From: Flavobacterium sp. Root901
GTDB taxonomy: Bacteria > Bacteroidota > Bacteroidia > Flavobacteriales > Flavobacteriaceae
Assembly: GCF_001429765.1 (NCBI RefSeq)
Contig: NZ_LMJB01000006.1
Location: 700,338-764,337 of the forward strand
DNA length: 64,000 nt
Direction: 5' to 3'
This document shows, one piece after another, positions 18,841-27,758 of the stretch; within the stretch, counting starts at the first letter, position 1; every line of letters begins with the position of its first letter. The translations under genes and the position numbers were made by a program. The notes under the pieces were generated by a model. That model saw only the letters and a program-made list of their open reading frames with translations. It had not been told where the DNA came from and did not search any database.

Positions 18841-19587
18841 ATGAAATTACTAGAAGGAAAAGTAGCAATCATTACTGGCGCCAGCCGCGGAATTGGTAAA
18901 GGAATTGCAGAAGTTTTTGCGAAACACGGAGCAAACGTAGCATTTACATACAGTTCATCTGCTGCATCTGCAGAAGCACTTGAAGCAGAGTTGAATACTT
19001 TGGGAGTAAAAGCAAAAGGTTACCAGTCAAACGCAGCTGACTTTAATGAAGCTCAGACTTTTGTTGATGCTGTTTTAGCTGATTTTGGAACTGTTGATAT
19101 TTTAATTAACAATGCCGGAATTACAAAAGATAACTTGCTTATGCGTATGTCTGAAGCTGATTTTGACCAGGTTATTGATGTTAACCTGAAATCAGTTTTC
19201 AATATGACAAAAGCAATTCAAAAAACTTTCTTAAAACAACGTGCAGGTTCTATCATTAACATTAGTTCTGTAGTTGGAGTTTCAGGAAATGCAGGTCAGA
19301 CTAATTATGCTGCTTCAAAAGCCGGTGCAATTGGTTTTACAAAATCTGTTGCTCTTGAATTAGGTTCTCGTAATATTCGCTGCAACGCAATCGCTCCGGG
19401 ATTTATTGAAACTGAAATGACTGCAAAATTACCGGAAGATGTAGTAAAAGGATGGAGAGACGGTATTCCGTTGAAACGCGGAGGAACTACAGAAGATGTA
19501 GCAAACGCTTGTCTTTTCTTAGCTTCAGATATGAGTGCTTACATTACAGGACAAGTTCTGAATGTTTGCGGAGGAATGCTTACTTAA
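18841..19587 (+). CDS. fabG: 3-oxoacyl-ACP reductase FabG
   Basis: 248-aa short-chain dehydrogenase that reduces 3-oxoacyl-ACP with NADPH in fatty acid elongation. It has the cofactor motif TGASRGIG (12-19), NNAG (90-93), the catalytic Ser in INISSVVG (about 142), and Tyr156 and Lys160 in YAASK, plus the C-terminal YITGQVLNVCGGM of FabG. An in-frame extension back to 18694 is open but contains a terminator and the promoter box, so the start is set at 18841 (MKLLEGKVAIITG). The gene stands alone, followed by a repeat-rich spacer. Confidence 0.95.
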   Translation: MKLLEGKVAIITGASRGIGKGIAEVFAKHGANVAFTYSSSAASAEALEAELNTLGVKAKGYQSNAADFNEAQTFVDAVLADFGTVDILINNAGITKDNLLMRMSEADFDQVIDVNLKSVFNMTKAIQKTFLKQRAGSIINISSVVGVSGNAGQTNYAASKAGAIGFTKSVALELGSRNIRCNAIAPGFIETEMTAKLPEDVVKGWRDGIPLKRGGTTEDVANACLFLASDMSAYITGQVLNVCGGMLT

Positions 19588-19665
19588 TAAGTTAATTGTT
19601 TATGGTTTTTTGTTTATTGTTCTAGAGCCAAAAACTATAAACTAAAAACAATAAACCAATAATAT
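19588..19665. repeat. Intergenic inverted repeat
   Basis: TTGTTTATGGTTTTTTG and AAACTATAAACTAAAAACAA are imperfect inverted copies on either side of TCTAGAGCC. The RNA can fold, but there is no T-tract typical of a terminator. Confidence 0.4.
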
Positions 19666-21693
19666 ATGACTACAAACACGATTTTATTATTATTACTTTC
19701 TTTAGTAATAGCGGGTGGTTTGTCGTACTTTCAATATTTTTATAAAGCCAAAAACAAATCAAATCTGATTTGGTTTTTGGCTTTTTTGCGTTTTCTGGCG
19801 ATTTTCGGATTATTGGTTTTATTAATAAACCCGATAATTTCTAAAAGTTCTCTCGAAATAACTAAAACTCCTCTTGCAATTGCAGTCGATAATTCGAGTT
19901 CGATAACAGCTTTAAAATCAGATAAAAAAGCAGTAGAATTATATCAAAAACTAATCTCAAATCCTGCATTAAAAGAAAAATTCGAAATTCAGTCGTACCA
20001 GTTTGACGACGAATTTAAAACTTCAGATAAATTTGATTTTAAAGGAAAACAGACCAATTTAGATGAAGCTGCCAAAAATTTAAAAAGCATCAATAAAAAC
20101 CTGACTTTTCCAACGGTGATCATTACTGATGGAAATCAGACTACAGGAAACGACTATGTATACAGATTCGATCCTGCCAATAAAGTTTATCCTTTGGTTG
20201 TGGGAGATACAACCACGTTTTTTGATTTAAAAATAAATCAGTTAAACGTAAACAAATACGCCTTTCATAAAAATAAATTTCCGGTAGAAGTTTTTCTGCA
20301 ATACGCCGGAGACAAACCAACAACTGCCAATTTTACAATTTCTCAGGGAAATTCAGTTGTAGCAAAAGAGAAAGTTTCTTTTTCGCCGTCTAAAAAAACA
20401 GCTTCTTTAAATATACTTTTACCGGCAGATAAAGTTGGACTGCAGATTTTTAGAGCCAGTATTTCTTCAAATGCAAAAGAGAAAAACAGCTACAATAATA
20501 TCAAGAACTTTGCTGTAGAAGTTATCGATCAAAAATCGACAATCGCAATAGTTTCGTCTATAAACCATCCTGATATTGCCGCATTAAAGCGTGCCATTGA
20601 AGTTAATGCGCAGCGTAAAGTGATCTTGGTTAAACCAAATGAAATGAGTCAGTTACAAGAGGCTTCGGTTTTGGTTCTATATCAGCCAAATGCTTCTTTT
20701 AAACAAATTTTTGACACCAATAAAGCAGCCGGAAAAAACATTTTTATCATAACAGGAAACAGCACCGATTTTAATTTTTTAAATCAACAGCAGAATAATC
20801 TGATTTTTAAAATGAGCGGACAGGTTGAAGATTATTTATCGGAATTTGACTCGCAGTTTAATCTTTTTGCAATAGATAATATTGGTTTTGAAAATTTTCC
20901 TCCGTTGCAAAATTTATTCGGAACCATTTCTACAAACGGAAATGTATCCGTTTTGCTTTCTTCAAAAATCAGAAACGTTTCTACAAATGCGCCTTTATTG
21001 GCTTTCGCCGAAAATCAGGGAAAACGTACCGCTTATCTTTTGGGAGAAAACAGCTGGAAATGGCGTTTGCAAAGCCATATTGACAATCAGTCATTTGAAA
21101 AATATGATGTTTTTATCGATAAAGTAATTCAGTTTTTAGCAACATCAGCTACAAAAAAATCTTTGGTAGTAACGCACGAAAGCTTTTATAATTCCGGAGA
21201 AGAAATTGTAATCAATGCACAATATTTCAATAAAAACTATGAGTTTGACGAGAAAGCAAGACTAACCATTACAGTTACAAATGCTGATACAAAACAAGCT
21301 AAAAACTACGATTTATTAAAAGGAAATAATTCTTTTTCTGTAAATTTAGAAGGATTAACAGCCGGAAAATACAATTTTACAGTAAAAGAATTAAATTCAA
21401 ATACATCGTATTCAAGTCATTTTGAAATTTTAGATTTTGATATCGAAAAACAATTTGTAAATCCGGATGTTTTAAAACTAAAACAGCTGGCGCTGCAAAC
21501 CAACGGTAAAGCTTTCTTCGAAAATCAGACCGATGAATTAATCAACACACTTTTAGAAAATAAAGAATACAAATCAATCGAGAAAAAAGTCTCATCCAAA
21601 ACACCATTAATTGACTGGGTTTGGTTATTGGTTTTAATTGCAGCTTTATTGACAGCGGAGTGGTTTGTTAGGAAATATAATGGACTGTTGTAG
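19666..21693 (+). CDS. Membrane protein with VWA-like extracytoplasmic domain
   Basis: 675-aa protein with two N-terminal transmembrane helices (about residues 4-23 and 34-57), a large middle part outside the cytoplasm, and a C-terminal helix (WVWLLVLIAALLTAEWFV). After the second helix comes LAIAVDNSSSI (DNSSS at 75-79), the DxSxS metal site of a von Willebrand A fold. A glutamine-amidotransferase-like domain is suggested by the later RTAYLLGENSWKWRL segment, as in BatA/CglB-like membrane proteins of Bacteroidota. No AAA or other Bat-operon partner is beside it. Role unknown, perhaps envelope stress or assembly. Confidence 0.7.
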   Translation: MTTNTILLLLLSLVIAGGLSYFQYFYKAKNKSNLIWFLAFLRFLAIFGLLVLLINPIISKSSLEITKTPLAIAVDNSSSITALKSDKKAVELYQKLISNPALKEKFEIQSYQFDDEFKTSDKFDFKGKQTNLDEAAKNLKSINKNLTFPTVIITDGNQTTGNDYVYRFDPANKVYPLVVGDTTTFFDLKINQLNVNKYAFHKNKFPVEVFLQYAGDKPTTANFTISQGNSVVAKEKVSFSPSKKTASLNILLPADKVGLQIFRASISSNAKEKNSYNNIKNFAVEVIDQKSTIAIVSSINHPDIAALKRAIEVNAQRKVILVKPNEMSQLQEASVLVLYQPNASFKQIFDTNKAAGKNIFIITGNSTDFNFLNQQQNNLIFKMSGQVEDYLSEFDSQFNLFAIDNIGFENFPPLQNLFGTISTNGNVSVLLSSKIRNVSTNAPLLAFAENQGKRTAYLLGENSWKWRLQSHIDNQSFEKYDVFIDKVIQFLATSATKKSLVVTHESFYNSGEEIVINAQYFNKNYEFDEKARLTITVTNADTKQAKNYDLLKGNNSFSVNLEGLTAGKYNFTVKELNSNTSYSSHFEILDFDIEKQFVNPDVLKLKQLALQTNGKAFFENQTDELINTLLENKEYKSIEKKVSSKTPLIDWVWLLVLIAALLTAEWFVRKYNGLL

Positions 21694-21706
21694 TTAAATT
21701 ATTATG

Positions 21707-21914
21707 TAAAGTCCCTACGGCACGAAATTAAACTTAAAATTTTGGTTGGCTGCCGATATTTAATCTCTACGAGATTTACTTCGTTAAAATTTTTTGCTTT
21801 TTTTAAATAAAATCCTATTATAATGATTAATATAATAAAAAAAAACTCGTTAGGAGTTTAAGGTCGGTAGAAAAAAAAGATAACCACAATATAATTTGTC
21901 CCGTAGGGACTATA
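21707..21914. mobile_element. MITE-like long imperfect palindrome
   Basis: About 208 bp between two genes. The ends are inverted (AGTCCCTACGG at 21710-21720 and CCGTAGGGACT at 21901-21911). A second inner pair is also inverted (the CCGATATTTAATCTCTACGA segment near 21753 and its imperfect complement at 21844-21870), so nearly the whole element folds back on itself. It has no ORF. It looks like a non-autonomous mobile or REP-like element. The rest of the 21694-21983 gap shows nothing further. Confidence 0.55.
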
Positions 21915-21983
21915 AATATAAATAACGCTAAATTTTAATTCGTGCAAATCGATGAAATTTGTGTTTCATTTTAAAATATAACT

Positions 21984-22877
21984 ATGGATTTCAGGCTAAA
22001 AGTATTTTACACCGTTGCGCTCCGCCTTAATTTTACTAAAGCAGCAGCCGAATTGTATATTACGCAGCCGGCAGTTTCTAAACATATTCAGGAACTTGAA
22101 GAAACGTATAAAACCAAACTTTTTGAACGAAACGGTTCTAAAATCGCTTTAACTCCGGCTGGAGAAATTCTCCTCAAACATACCAAAGAAATCTTCGAAA
22201 TTTATCGTGAAATAGATTTTGAAATGAGTTCGTTTATTAGCGAACGTCAGGGCTTACTGCGATTAGGCGCCAGCACAACAATTTCACAATATATAATTTC
22301 TCCCGTTTTGGCTCGTTTTCATCAAAAACAAAAAGACATAAAAGTCAATTTGTTAAACGGAAATACCGAACAAATCGAAAATGCCTTAATCAATAAAGAA
22401 ATCGAAATTGGAATTGTAGAAGGACAGTCAAAAAATCAATCCATAAAATATATTCCGTTTTTAAAAGACGAACTTGTTTTAGTATGCAGCAATAATCCAT
22501 TTGTAAAGCAAAATGAAATTTCAGTAAACGATTTAAAATCAATGAAATTCATAACACGTGAACGTGGTTCCGGAACACTTGAAGTTATTGAATATGCATT
22601 AAAAAATGCAGGTTTAAAATTCACCGATTTACAAATCGAAATGCAGTTAGGAAGTACAGAAAGTATAAAATCATATTTGTTAAATTCAGATTGTTTTGCT
22701 TTTATGTCTATTCATGCCGTTAATAAAGAATTGAAAAACAAAGAATTAATAGTTTTGGATGTTGAAAAGTTATCTGTTGAAAGGCACTTTTACATTATTA
22801 CTTTACTGGGAAAATCAGATCCTTTATCTGAACTGTTTATTCAAAATATCGCCAATCATTATAACCTGAGGTTATAG
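21984..22877 (+). CDS. LysR-family transcriptional regulator
   Basis: 297-aa DNA-binding regulator. The winged helix-turn-helix is N-terminal (LNFTKAAAELYITQPAVSKHIQELEETYKTKLFER, about residues 16-50), and the periplasmic-binding-like effector domain spans about 90-295. It is read in the same direction as the YeiH-type transporter gene that starts 74 bases later. A LysR gene beside yeiH is a common pairing (for example yeiE-yeiH in enterobacteria), so it probably controls that gene. The effector is unknown. Confidence 0.92.
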   Translation: MDFRLKVFYTVALRLNFTKAAAELYITQPAVSKHIQELEETYKTKLFERNGSKIALTPAGEILLKHTKEIFEIYREIDFEMSSFISERQGLLRLGASTTISQYIISPVLARFHQKQKDIKVNLLNGNTEQIENALINKEIEIGIVEGQSKNQSIKYIPFLKDELVLVCSNNPFVKQNEISVNDLKSMKFITRERGSGTLEVIEYALKNAGLKFTDLQIEMQLGSTESIKSYLLNSDCFAFMSIHAVNKELKNKELIVLDVEKLSVERHFYIITLLGKSDPLSELFIQNIANHYNLRL

Positions 22878-22951
22878 TCGATCGTATTTTACGATTGGCA
22901 ATTTTCAAATAATCAGCGGAACTTTGCAAGGTAAATATCAATTACCTTATT

Positions 22952-23917
22952 TTGAAAACTAAACAACATTCCGTATCTCAATTATTTGAAATTAATCATT
23001 TTGTGCAGCAGCTTATTTTTGTGGTTGTAGTATTACTTTGCTTATTCTCTGTAATTTCCCCGCCAGCTGCACTATTACTTGGAGTTATCGTTGTAAATGT
23101 TTTTGGGAATCCTTTTGTAGAATTTAACAGTAAAGCCATAACATTTTTACTGCAATTTTCAGTAGTAGGTTTAGGTTTCGGAATGAATGCTGCGAGCGCA
23201 TTTTCTGCGGGAAAAGAAGGATTTGTATTAACTGTATTTTCTATTTTCAGCACTTTAATTTTTGGTTTTCTTTTAGGAAAGTGGCTTAAGACAGATAGAA
23301 AAACATCGCATTTAATTTCATGCGGAACAGCAATTTGCGGCGGAAGCGCGATCGCAGCAATTTCTCCTGTAGTAAAATCAAATGAAAACCAGACCTCAAT
23401 AGCTTTGGGCGTTATTTTTATTCTAAACTCCATTGCATTATTTGTTTTCCCGTTTATAGGCCATCAACTGGATTTATCTCAAAAACAATTCGGATTATGG
23501 TGCGCTATTGCCATTCATGATACAAGTTCAGTGGTAGGGGCCGCAAATAAATATGGCGCTGAAGCTTTACAGATTGCAGCAACCGTAAAATTAGCCAGAG
23601 CTTTGTGGATTATTCCAATTTCTCTTTTAACAGCTTTTATTTTTAAAAATAAAAACTCAAAAATCAAGATTCCTTATTTTATAGGTTTGTTTATTCTGGC
23701 CATGCTTTTAAATTCGTATGTTCCTCAAATAACCTCGTTTGCCCCGTATATTGTAAGTTTGGCGAAAATTGGTTTAACCATCACCTTATTTTTAATCGGA
23801 GCAGCATTAGATGTAAATACTTTAAAGTCAATAGGAGTAAAGCCCTTGCTGCAGGGAGTTTTTCTTTGGATATTTATTGCCGTTTTAGCTTTAGTATCAA
23901 TCATTTGCCTAAACTAA
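22952..23917 (+). CDS. YeiH/UPF0324-family membrane protein
   Basis: 321-aa integral membrane protein with about nine hydrophobic helices. It belongs to the YeiH/UPF0324 family of putative sulfate/sulfonate exporters; the segments ISCGTAICGGSAIAAISPVV and WCAIAIHDTSSVVGAA are conserved there. The only start consistent with the family N-terminus is a TTG at 22952, so the exact start is uncertain. It lies downstream of the LysR gene and convergent to the 23918 gene, with the two stop codons adjacent. Confidence 0.85.
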   Translation: MKTKQHSVSQLFEINHFVQQLIFVVVVLLCLFSVISPPAALLLGVIVVNVFGNPFVEFNSKAITFLLQFSVVGLGFGMNAASAFSAGKEGFVLTVFSIFSTLIFGFLLGKWLKTDRKTSHLISCGTAICGGSAIAAISPVVKSNENQTSIALGVIFILNSIALFVFPFIGHQLDLSQKQFGLWCAIAIHDTSSVVGAANKYGAEALQIAATVKLARALWIIPISLLTAFIFKNKNSKIKIPYFIGLFILAMLLNSYVPQITSFAPYIVSLAKIGLTITLFLIGAALDVNTLKSIGVKPLLQGVFLWIFIAVLALVSIICLN

Positions 23918-24868
23918 CTATTTTACATTTGAAAATTTTACTATGGGCTTATCAATCATTTTATATGATTTTCCTTTAAAAGAATAGCGTCTTTCAATTT
24001 CAAAATTAAATGATTTTTTAGTTTTGGCCATTGCAGCAATTTCGGCCGGGAAAGTAACTTCAAAGTCATCATTTGCCTGTGCCGCTTTATTAAATGAGCC
24101 GTTTGTTTTGATAATTATATCTCTGAAATGTTTTTTAGCGCTATCATTTACAACGGTATAAGAACCTGACCATTTTAAACTTTCAACATTTGTCAGCTGA
24201 TAATCATATACTTCCATAATAGGCTGGTATTTGCCATCAAATCCGGCAACGAGGTAGAGAATTCCTTCAAACGGTCCGCCCGCACCGCCATTTACGTGTA
24301 AAAGTGTAAACGCATATTGGTCTTCACCAATTTGTAAAAGCTTTGGAGTTGGAGACTGAGCAAAAGCACCAAAAGCAGCTACTGCAGGCTGAAAAGACCT
24401 CATTTCCCAAATATTACCGTTTTTAGCAAATTTTGCAAGACCCAATAATCCGCCGGAGAATCGACCTGTCTGCAAACCATCTTCATCATGAACAGAATGA
24501 TTAAAAGCTAATATTTTAAACTGATTTCCTTTTGAATCGGCATAATCAATATTTGCAAGAAGTCTTGTTGCAACGCCGCTTTCGTAAGGGAACATTTGAT
24601 CACCTTCGACACCGTTAACATCTTTAAAAGCTTCCGGCTTACAAGATTTACAATTCCAGCTGATAAAAGTATTGTGATCTGAAAGATTGTATAATTTGCC
24701 GGGAAACAGTTTTTGCATTGTTTTTATACCATCAAGAGGATCTGAGATCTTTAAGGTTCTTTTTGGATTTAAAATAGTGTCGCTGACATTTTTTAATATT
24801 ATATCTTCTTGTGCATTACAAACCGTGATAAATAATATCGAAAAGAGAAAAGTTTTAATAAAATTCAT
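23918..24868 (-). CDS. Secreted protein of unknown function
   Basis: 316-aa protein with a signal peptide (MNFIKTFLFSILFITVCNA, cut before QED). No lipobox. The mature part is beta-rich with a Cys pair in WNCKSCKP (about residues 72-77). I do not recognise the family. It converges with the YeiH gene with no space between them. A TAnnTTTG-type box on the minus strand (24896-24903) could be its promoter. Confidence 0.65.
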   Translation of the reverse strand: MNFIKTFLFSILFITVCNAQEDIILKNVSDTILNPKRTLKISDPLDGIKTMQKLFPGKLYNLSDHNTFISWNCKSCKPEAFKDVNGVEGDQMFPYESGVATRLLANIDYADSKGNQFKILAFNHSVHDEDGLQTGRFSGGLLGLAKFAKNGNIWEMRSFQPAVAAFGAFAQSPTPKLLQIGEDQYAFTLLHVNGGAGGPFEGILYLVAGFDGKYQPIMEVYDYQLTNVESLKWSGSYTVVNDSAKKHFRDIIIKTNGSFNKAAQANDDFEVTFPAEIAAMAKTKKSFNFEIERRYSFKGKSYKMIDKPIVKFSNVK

Positions 24869-24895
24869 TTTATGAGTAAAAAAGTTATAAAGGAC

Positions 24896-24903
24896 AAATT
24901 TAC
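24896..24903 (-). promoter_or_regulatory. Candidate -7 box of the secreted protein gene
   Basis: The minus strand reads TAAATTTG, which fits TAnnTTTG, 27 bases before the ATG at 24868. No -33 TTG is evident. The remaining bases up to 25151 show no gene. Confidence 0.35.
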
Positions 24904-25151
24904 ATTGTTTTCATGATTTGAGGTAGTATTATTTGTGTTAAAACTTTGTAAATTGTATTTTGTTTTATTTTAAAGTCAGTTCATTATCTTGACAATGATT
25001 TTGTTATAAACTCATTTGCAATAGTTTAGTATGTATTATTTGTATCGTTATTTGATAAAATAACATCGGTTTTATCTTACTTAAAACTAAATATTTGTAA
25101 CGAAGTTTTTTTAGGGCCCATAAAATCTTCATTAACTTTAAAAACTATCTT

Positions 25152-26165
25152 ATGAAAAAACCACATTTTATTAAACAGAGTTTAAAAACAGTGCCCATTT
25201 TATTTTTAGCTTTAAATATTTCATTATTTGTCAGCTGTGACAAATCTGAATCAGACCAAACTGTTATTTCAACAGCAATTACAACAGCCGAAACGCCTGC
25301 AGCTTCAAATTCAGGTTTAACTGCAAAAACTCCTTCGACTTTTGGTGATATTGGTAACGGAGTTAATTTACAGCCTTCTTATTATAATGGCGGAAATTGC
25401 GATTTAGGCTGGAATTTAATGAAACAAAATACAAAAATCAAAACGGTTAGGATAGAGGTAGAGCCTGGTCAGGAAACCAATGCAAAAAGATGGATTTCTG
25501 AAGCCAAAGCAAACGGATTTACTGTCATTGTCAGCTACCATAAGTCAAGTGTTTTAGGTTCAGACAATATCACTGAATTGAATGCCGCAGCCACTTGGTG
25601 GAAAAATAATTACAGCTATCTTGGCGGAAATTTTATAATTAATCTAACTAATGAATGGGGAAGTCACAATATAACCCCTTCGGCATTTGCTTCGGCTTAT
25701 AATGCTGCAATTACAGAGGTCAGAAAAGTTTACAGCGGTACAATTATTATTGATATTCCAGGCTGGGGGCAGGAAACTGCAACGGCAGCCTGCGCTGTAA
25801 AAGGCTGTTCTACAGGCCAGACAAAGATAAACGATACCAAAATTATTCTTTCGGCACATATTTATCCAGGTGCTTATAATCAGGCAAAAGGCAGATATGT
25901 AAATATTTCAGATATTGATGATCTTGCTTCGTCCGGCAGGCCCTGCATGATTGGAGAGTTTGGAAACAGCGGCGGTTCTGGTGCAGACTGGTCTTCAATT
26001 GTTGATTATGCCAGAAATAAAGGATGGACGGTTTTAGGCTGGGCATGGAATGGAGACGGAGGTTCAATGAATATGATTACCCCTCAGTTTCAGTCTTTTG
26101 TAAATGGAAGTCCAAAAACGTACAATAAAGGCTCTTATTTTAATATCGTTTACGATAAATTATAA
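25152..26165 (+). CDS. Glycoside hydrolase family 5-like lipoprotein
   Basis: 337-aa outer-membrane lipoprotein (lipobox LFVSC, Cys29) with a TIM-barrel hydrolase domain at about residues 64-330. The acid/base Glu168 is in NLTNEWG and the nucleophile Glu269 in CMIGEFG; AHIYPG (235-240) supplies the usual His/Tyr near the active site. The pattern is that of GH5 beta-mannanase or endoglucanase-like enzymes. A low-complexity Thr/Ala linker (about 36-62) separates the lipid anchor from the catalytic domain. It stands alone with its own terminator; no SusC/SusD pair is adjacent. The substrate is inferred to be a beta-mannan or beta-glucan. Confidence 0.85.
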   Translation: MKKPHFIKQSLKTVPILFLALNISLFVSCDKSESDQTVISTAITTAETPAASNSGLTAKTPSTFGDIGNGVNLQPSYYNGGNCDLGWNLMKQNTKIKTVRIEVEPGQETNAKRWISEAKANGFTVIVSYHKSSVLGSDNITELNAAATWWKNNYSYLGGNFIINLTNEWGSHNITPSAFASAYNAAITEVRKVYSGTIIIDIPGWGQETATAACAVKGCSTGQTKINDTKIILSAHIYPGAYNQAKGRYVNISDIDDLASSGRPCMIGEFGNSGGSGADWSSIVDYARNKGWTVLGWAWNGDGGSMNMITPQFQSFVNGSPKTYNKGSYFNIVYDKL

Positions 26166-26176
26166 GTAAGGTATTT

Positions 26177-26223
26177 TAACCACAGATTTTATAAATGCAT
26201 TTTGATTTATAAGTCTGTGGTTA
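26177..26223. terminator. Hairpin after the GH5-like gene
   Basis: TAACCACAGA (26177-26186) pairs with TCTGTGGTTA (26214-26223), with an inner ATAAAT/ATTTAT stem. There is only a weak T-tract. It may be a REP-like element used as a terminator; ACCACAGATT is also found, less well conserved, before hisB. Confidence 0.5.
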
Positions 26224-26291
26224 TGTAATTATTAGAATAACTTTGGTTTTATATCAATTAATTAAAATTAGATAATCTTGAATGGTTTCTT

Positions 26292-26320
26292 TTGAATTAT
26301 CTTTAAATAAGGTAACTTTG
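26292..26320 (+). promoter_or_regulatory. Bacteroidota-type promoter
   Basis: TTG at 26292-26294 and TAACTTTG at 26313-26320 are 18 bases apart and match TTG-N17-23-TAnnTTTG. It lies 21 bases before the ATG at 26342 and rules out the upstream ATG at 26282. Confidence 0.6.
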
Positions 26321-26341
26321 TATTCCAAATACAAAAACAAA

Positions 26342-27340
26342 ATGAAAAACTTCAAAATGAGACCAAAATTAATCACTCTCTTTGTATTAATTATTGGTTT
26401 TTTTACCCTGTCATGGGGAATTGTAGGCCATGAAAGAATTAATAAAGCGGCTATAATGGCTTTACCACAACAACTTCAGGTTTTCTTTTACAATCACATT
26501 GATTTTATTACTCAGGAAGCTTCTGTTCCGGATATTCGTAAATATGCGCTCAATTATAAAGATGAAAATCCAAGACATTATTTTGACATGGAAAATTTTG
26601 GTTCTGCCGACAGTCTGCCAAAAACGATGGAAGAAGCAAAGAAAAAATACGATGCTAAATTCTTGAATGACAATGGAATTCTGCCTTGGTATATTGAAGA
26701 TATGATGGCTAAATTAACTAAAGCTTTTAAAGATAAAAACAGAGCAGAAATTTTATTTCTTGCTGCAGATCTGGGACATTATATAGGTGATGCACATATG
26801 CCATTACACACTTCTGCCAATCACGACGGGCAGTTAAGCGATCAAAAAGGTATTCATTCACTTTGGGAAAGCAGGCTTCCGGAATTATTTGTTAAAAATT
26901 ACAAATTAAATGTTCCGCAGGCGCAGTATTATGAAGATGTTCATAAAGCAACCTGGGATATGATTAATGATACACATAGTTTTGTTCAGCCATTATTGGA
27001 TATTGATAAAAAGCTGAGAACTGCAACTCCGGAGAATCAGGTTTTTAAAATGGATACTGATGGAAAAGTCCTGAAAAGCAAATACAACACGGCTCTTTTC
27101 TCTGATGAATACGCAAAGAAATTACACGAACAATTAAACGGTATGGTCGAAAGTCAAATGAAAAAAGCCATAACTGCAACAGCAAGCTTTTGGTATACGG
27201 CATGGGTAAATGCCGGAAAACCGGATTTAAGTGATTTAGATTCACCGGCTGTTACGCAAAGAAACAATCAGGCTTTAAAAGATGATTTACTATTGTTTAA
27301 AAAAGGAGATTTATTCGGAATGAAGAATCAAAACGATTAA
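26342..27340 (+). CDS. Zinc-dependent phospholipase C / S1-P1 nuclease-like secreted protein
   Basis: 332-aa exported protein. After a signal segment (about residues 8-24) the mature N-terminus begins with W-G-I-V-G-H (25-30), as in zinc phospholipase C and S1/P1 nuclease, where the first Trp is a zinc ligand. Further ligand candidates are Asp64 (VPDIRKYA), His79 (PRHYFD), the LGHYIGDAHMPLH segment and HSLWESRLPE. The fold is all-helical. The start at 26342 is chosen because a promoter lies between it and the earlier in-frame ATG at 26282. It is a single gene between two terminators. Phospholipase and nuclease cannot be told apart by eye. Confidence 0.8.
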   Translation: MKNFKMRPKLITLFVLIIGFFTLSWGIVGHERINKAAIMALPQQLQVFFYNHIDFITQEASVPDIRKYALNYKDENPRHYFDMENFGSADSLPKTMEEAKKKYDAKFLNDNGILPWYIEDMMAKLTKAFKDKNRAEILFLAADLGHYIGDAHMPLHTSANHDGQLSDQKGIHSLWESRLPELFVKNYKLNVPQAQYYEDVHKATWDMINDTHSFVQPLLDIDKKLRTATPENQVFKMDTDGKVLKSKYNTALFSDEYAKKLHEQLNGMVESQMKKAITATASFWYTAWVNAGKPDLSDLDSPAVTQRNNQALKDDLLLFKKGDLFGMKNQND

Positions 27341-27399
27341 ATTTTGCTTTAAGCAGAATGATTTAATTTTTTTAGTTTTTTAACTAAAAATAATATACT

Positions 27400-27435
27400 A
27401 AAAAGCCTTGTATTCAGTTAGATACAAGGCTTTTT
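27400..27435 (+). terminator. Rho-independent terminator
   Basis: A 14-bp stem (27400-27413 with 27422-27435), 8-base loop, A-rich left and T6 right. It separates the previous gene from the his operon promoter. Confidence 0.85.
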
Positions 27436-27523
27436 TGTACCGTAAAATCAGTATGTTTTGGAGATTTAAATTCGGTTTCCAATTTATTTTTAACAATAAA
27501 CTATCGTTAAGTTATATTAAAAA

Positions 27524-27555
27524 TTGCTTTTTTATGAAATTAACTAGTATATTTG
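27524..27555 (+). promoter_or_regulatory. his operon promoter
   Basis: TTG at 27524-27526 and TATATTTG at 27548-27555 are 21 bases apart, a full match to the Bacteroidota consensus. It lies 35 bases before the leader peptide ATG. Confidence 0.6.
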
Positions 27556-27590
27556 CAACCGAATCAAAGAATTACAAAACAAACCCAATC

Positions 27591-27650
27591 ATGATTTCAA
27601 TTCAATTACATCATCATCATTTACATTATTGCTCTCAGGCGATGTGTTAA
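27591..27650 (+). CDS. hisL: Histidine operon leader peptide
   Basis: A 19-residue peptide, MISIQLHHHHLHYCSQAMC, with four histidines in a row and a fifth two residues later. It is followed by a terminator hairpin at 27678 and then by hisG. This is the classic design of a his attenuator. When charged tRNA-His is scarce the ribosome stalls in the His codons and the terminator should fail to form. It is too short to be a catalytic protein. Confidence 0.9.
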   Translation: MISIQLHHHHLHYCSQAMC

Positions 27651-27708
27651 TGGTATGCGTGTAAATCACCATATTTTAAAACCCGTTTGAGTACATCAAG
27701 CGGGTTTT
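27651..27708 (+). promoter_or_regulatory. his attenuator (terminator with upstream competing pairings)
   Basis: The terminator stem is 27678-27690 with 27696-27708 (13 bp, one G-T pair, loop GTACA), followed by T-rich sequence. Upstream, ATGGT (27650-27654) can pair with ACCAT (27668-27672). The pieces needed for a switch are close to the leader stop codon. The exact antiterminator was not resolved by eye. Confidence 0.85.
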
Positions 27709-27758
27709 TTAATTCCAATTCTTTGTACTCAAACTATTAATCAGCAAAAAACTAAAAA

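Noticed and set aside
26282..26341. Longer start of the phospholipase C-like gene
   Set aside because: A full consensus promoter lies inside this segment, and the signal peptide fits the start at 26342.
27408..27590. 80-aa frame ending in the His-rich peptide
   Set aside because: It begins inside a terminator and spans the his promoter; only the last 19 codons form the leader peptide.
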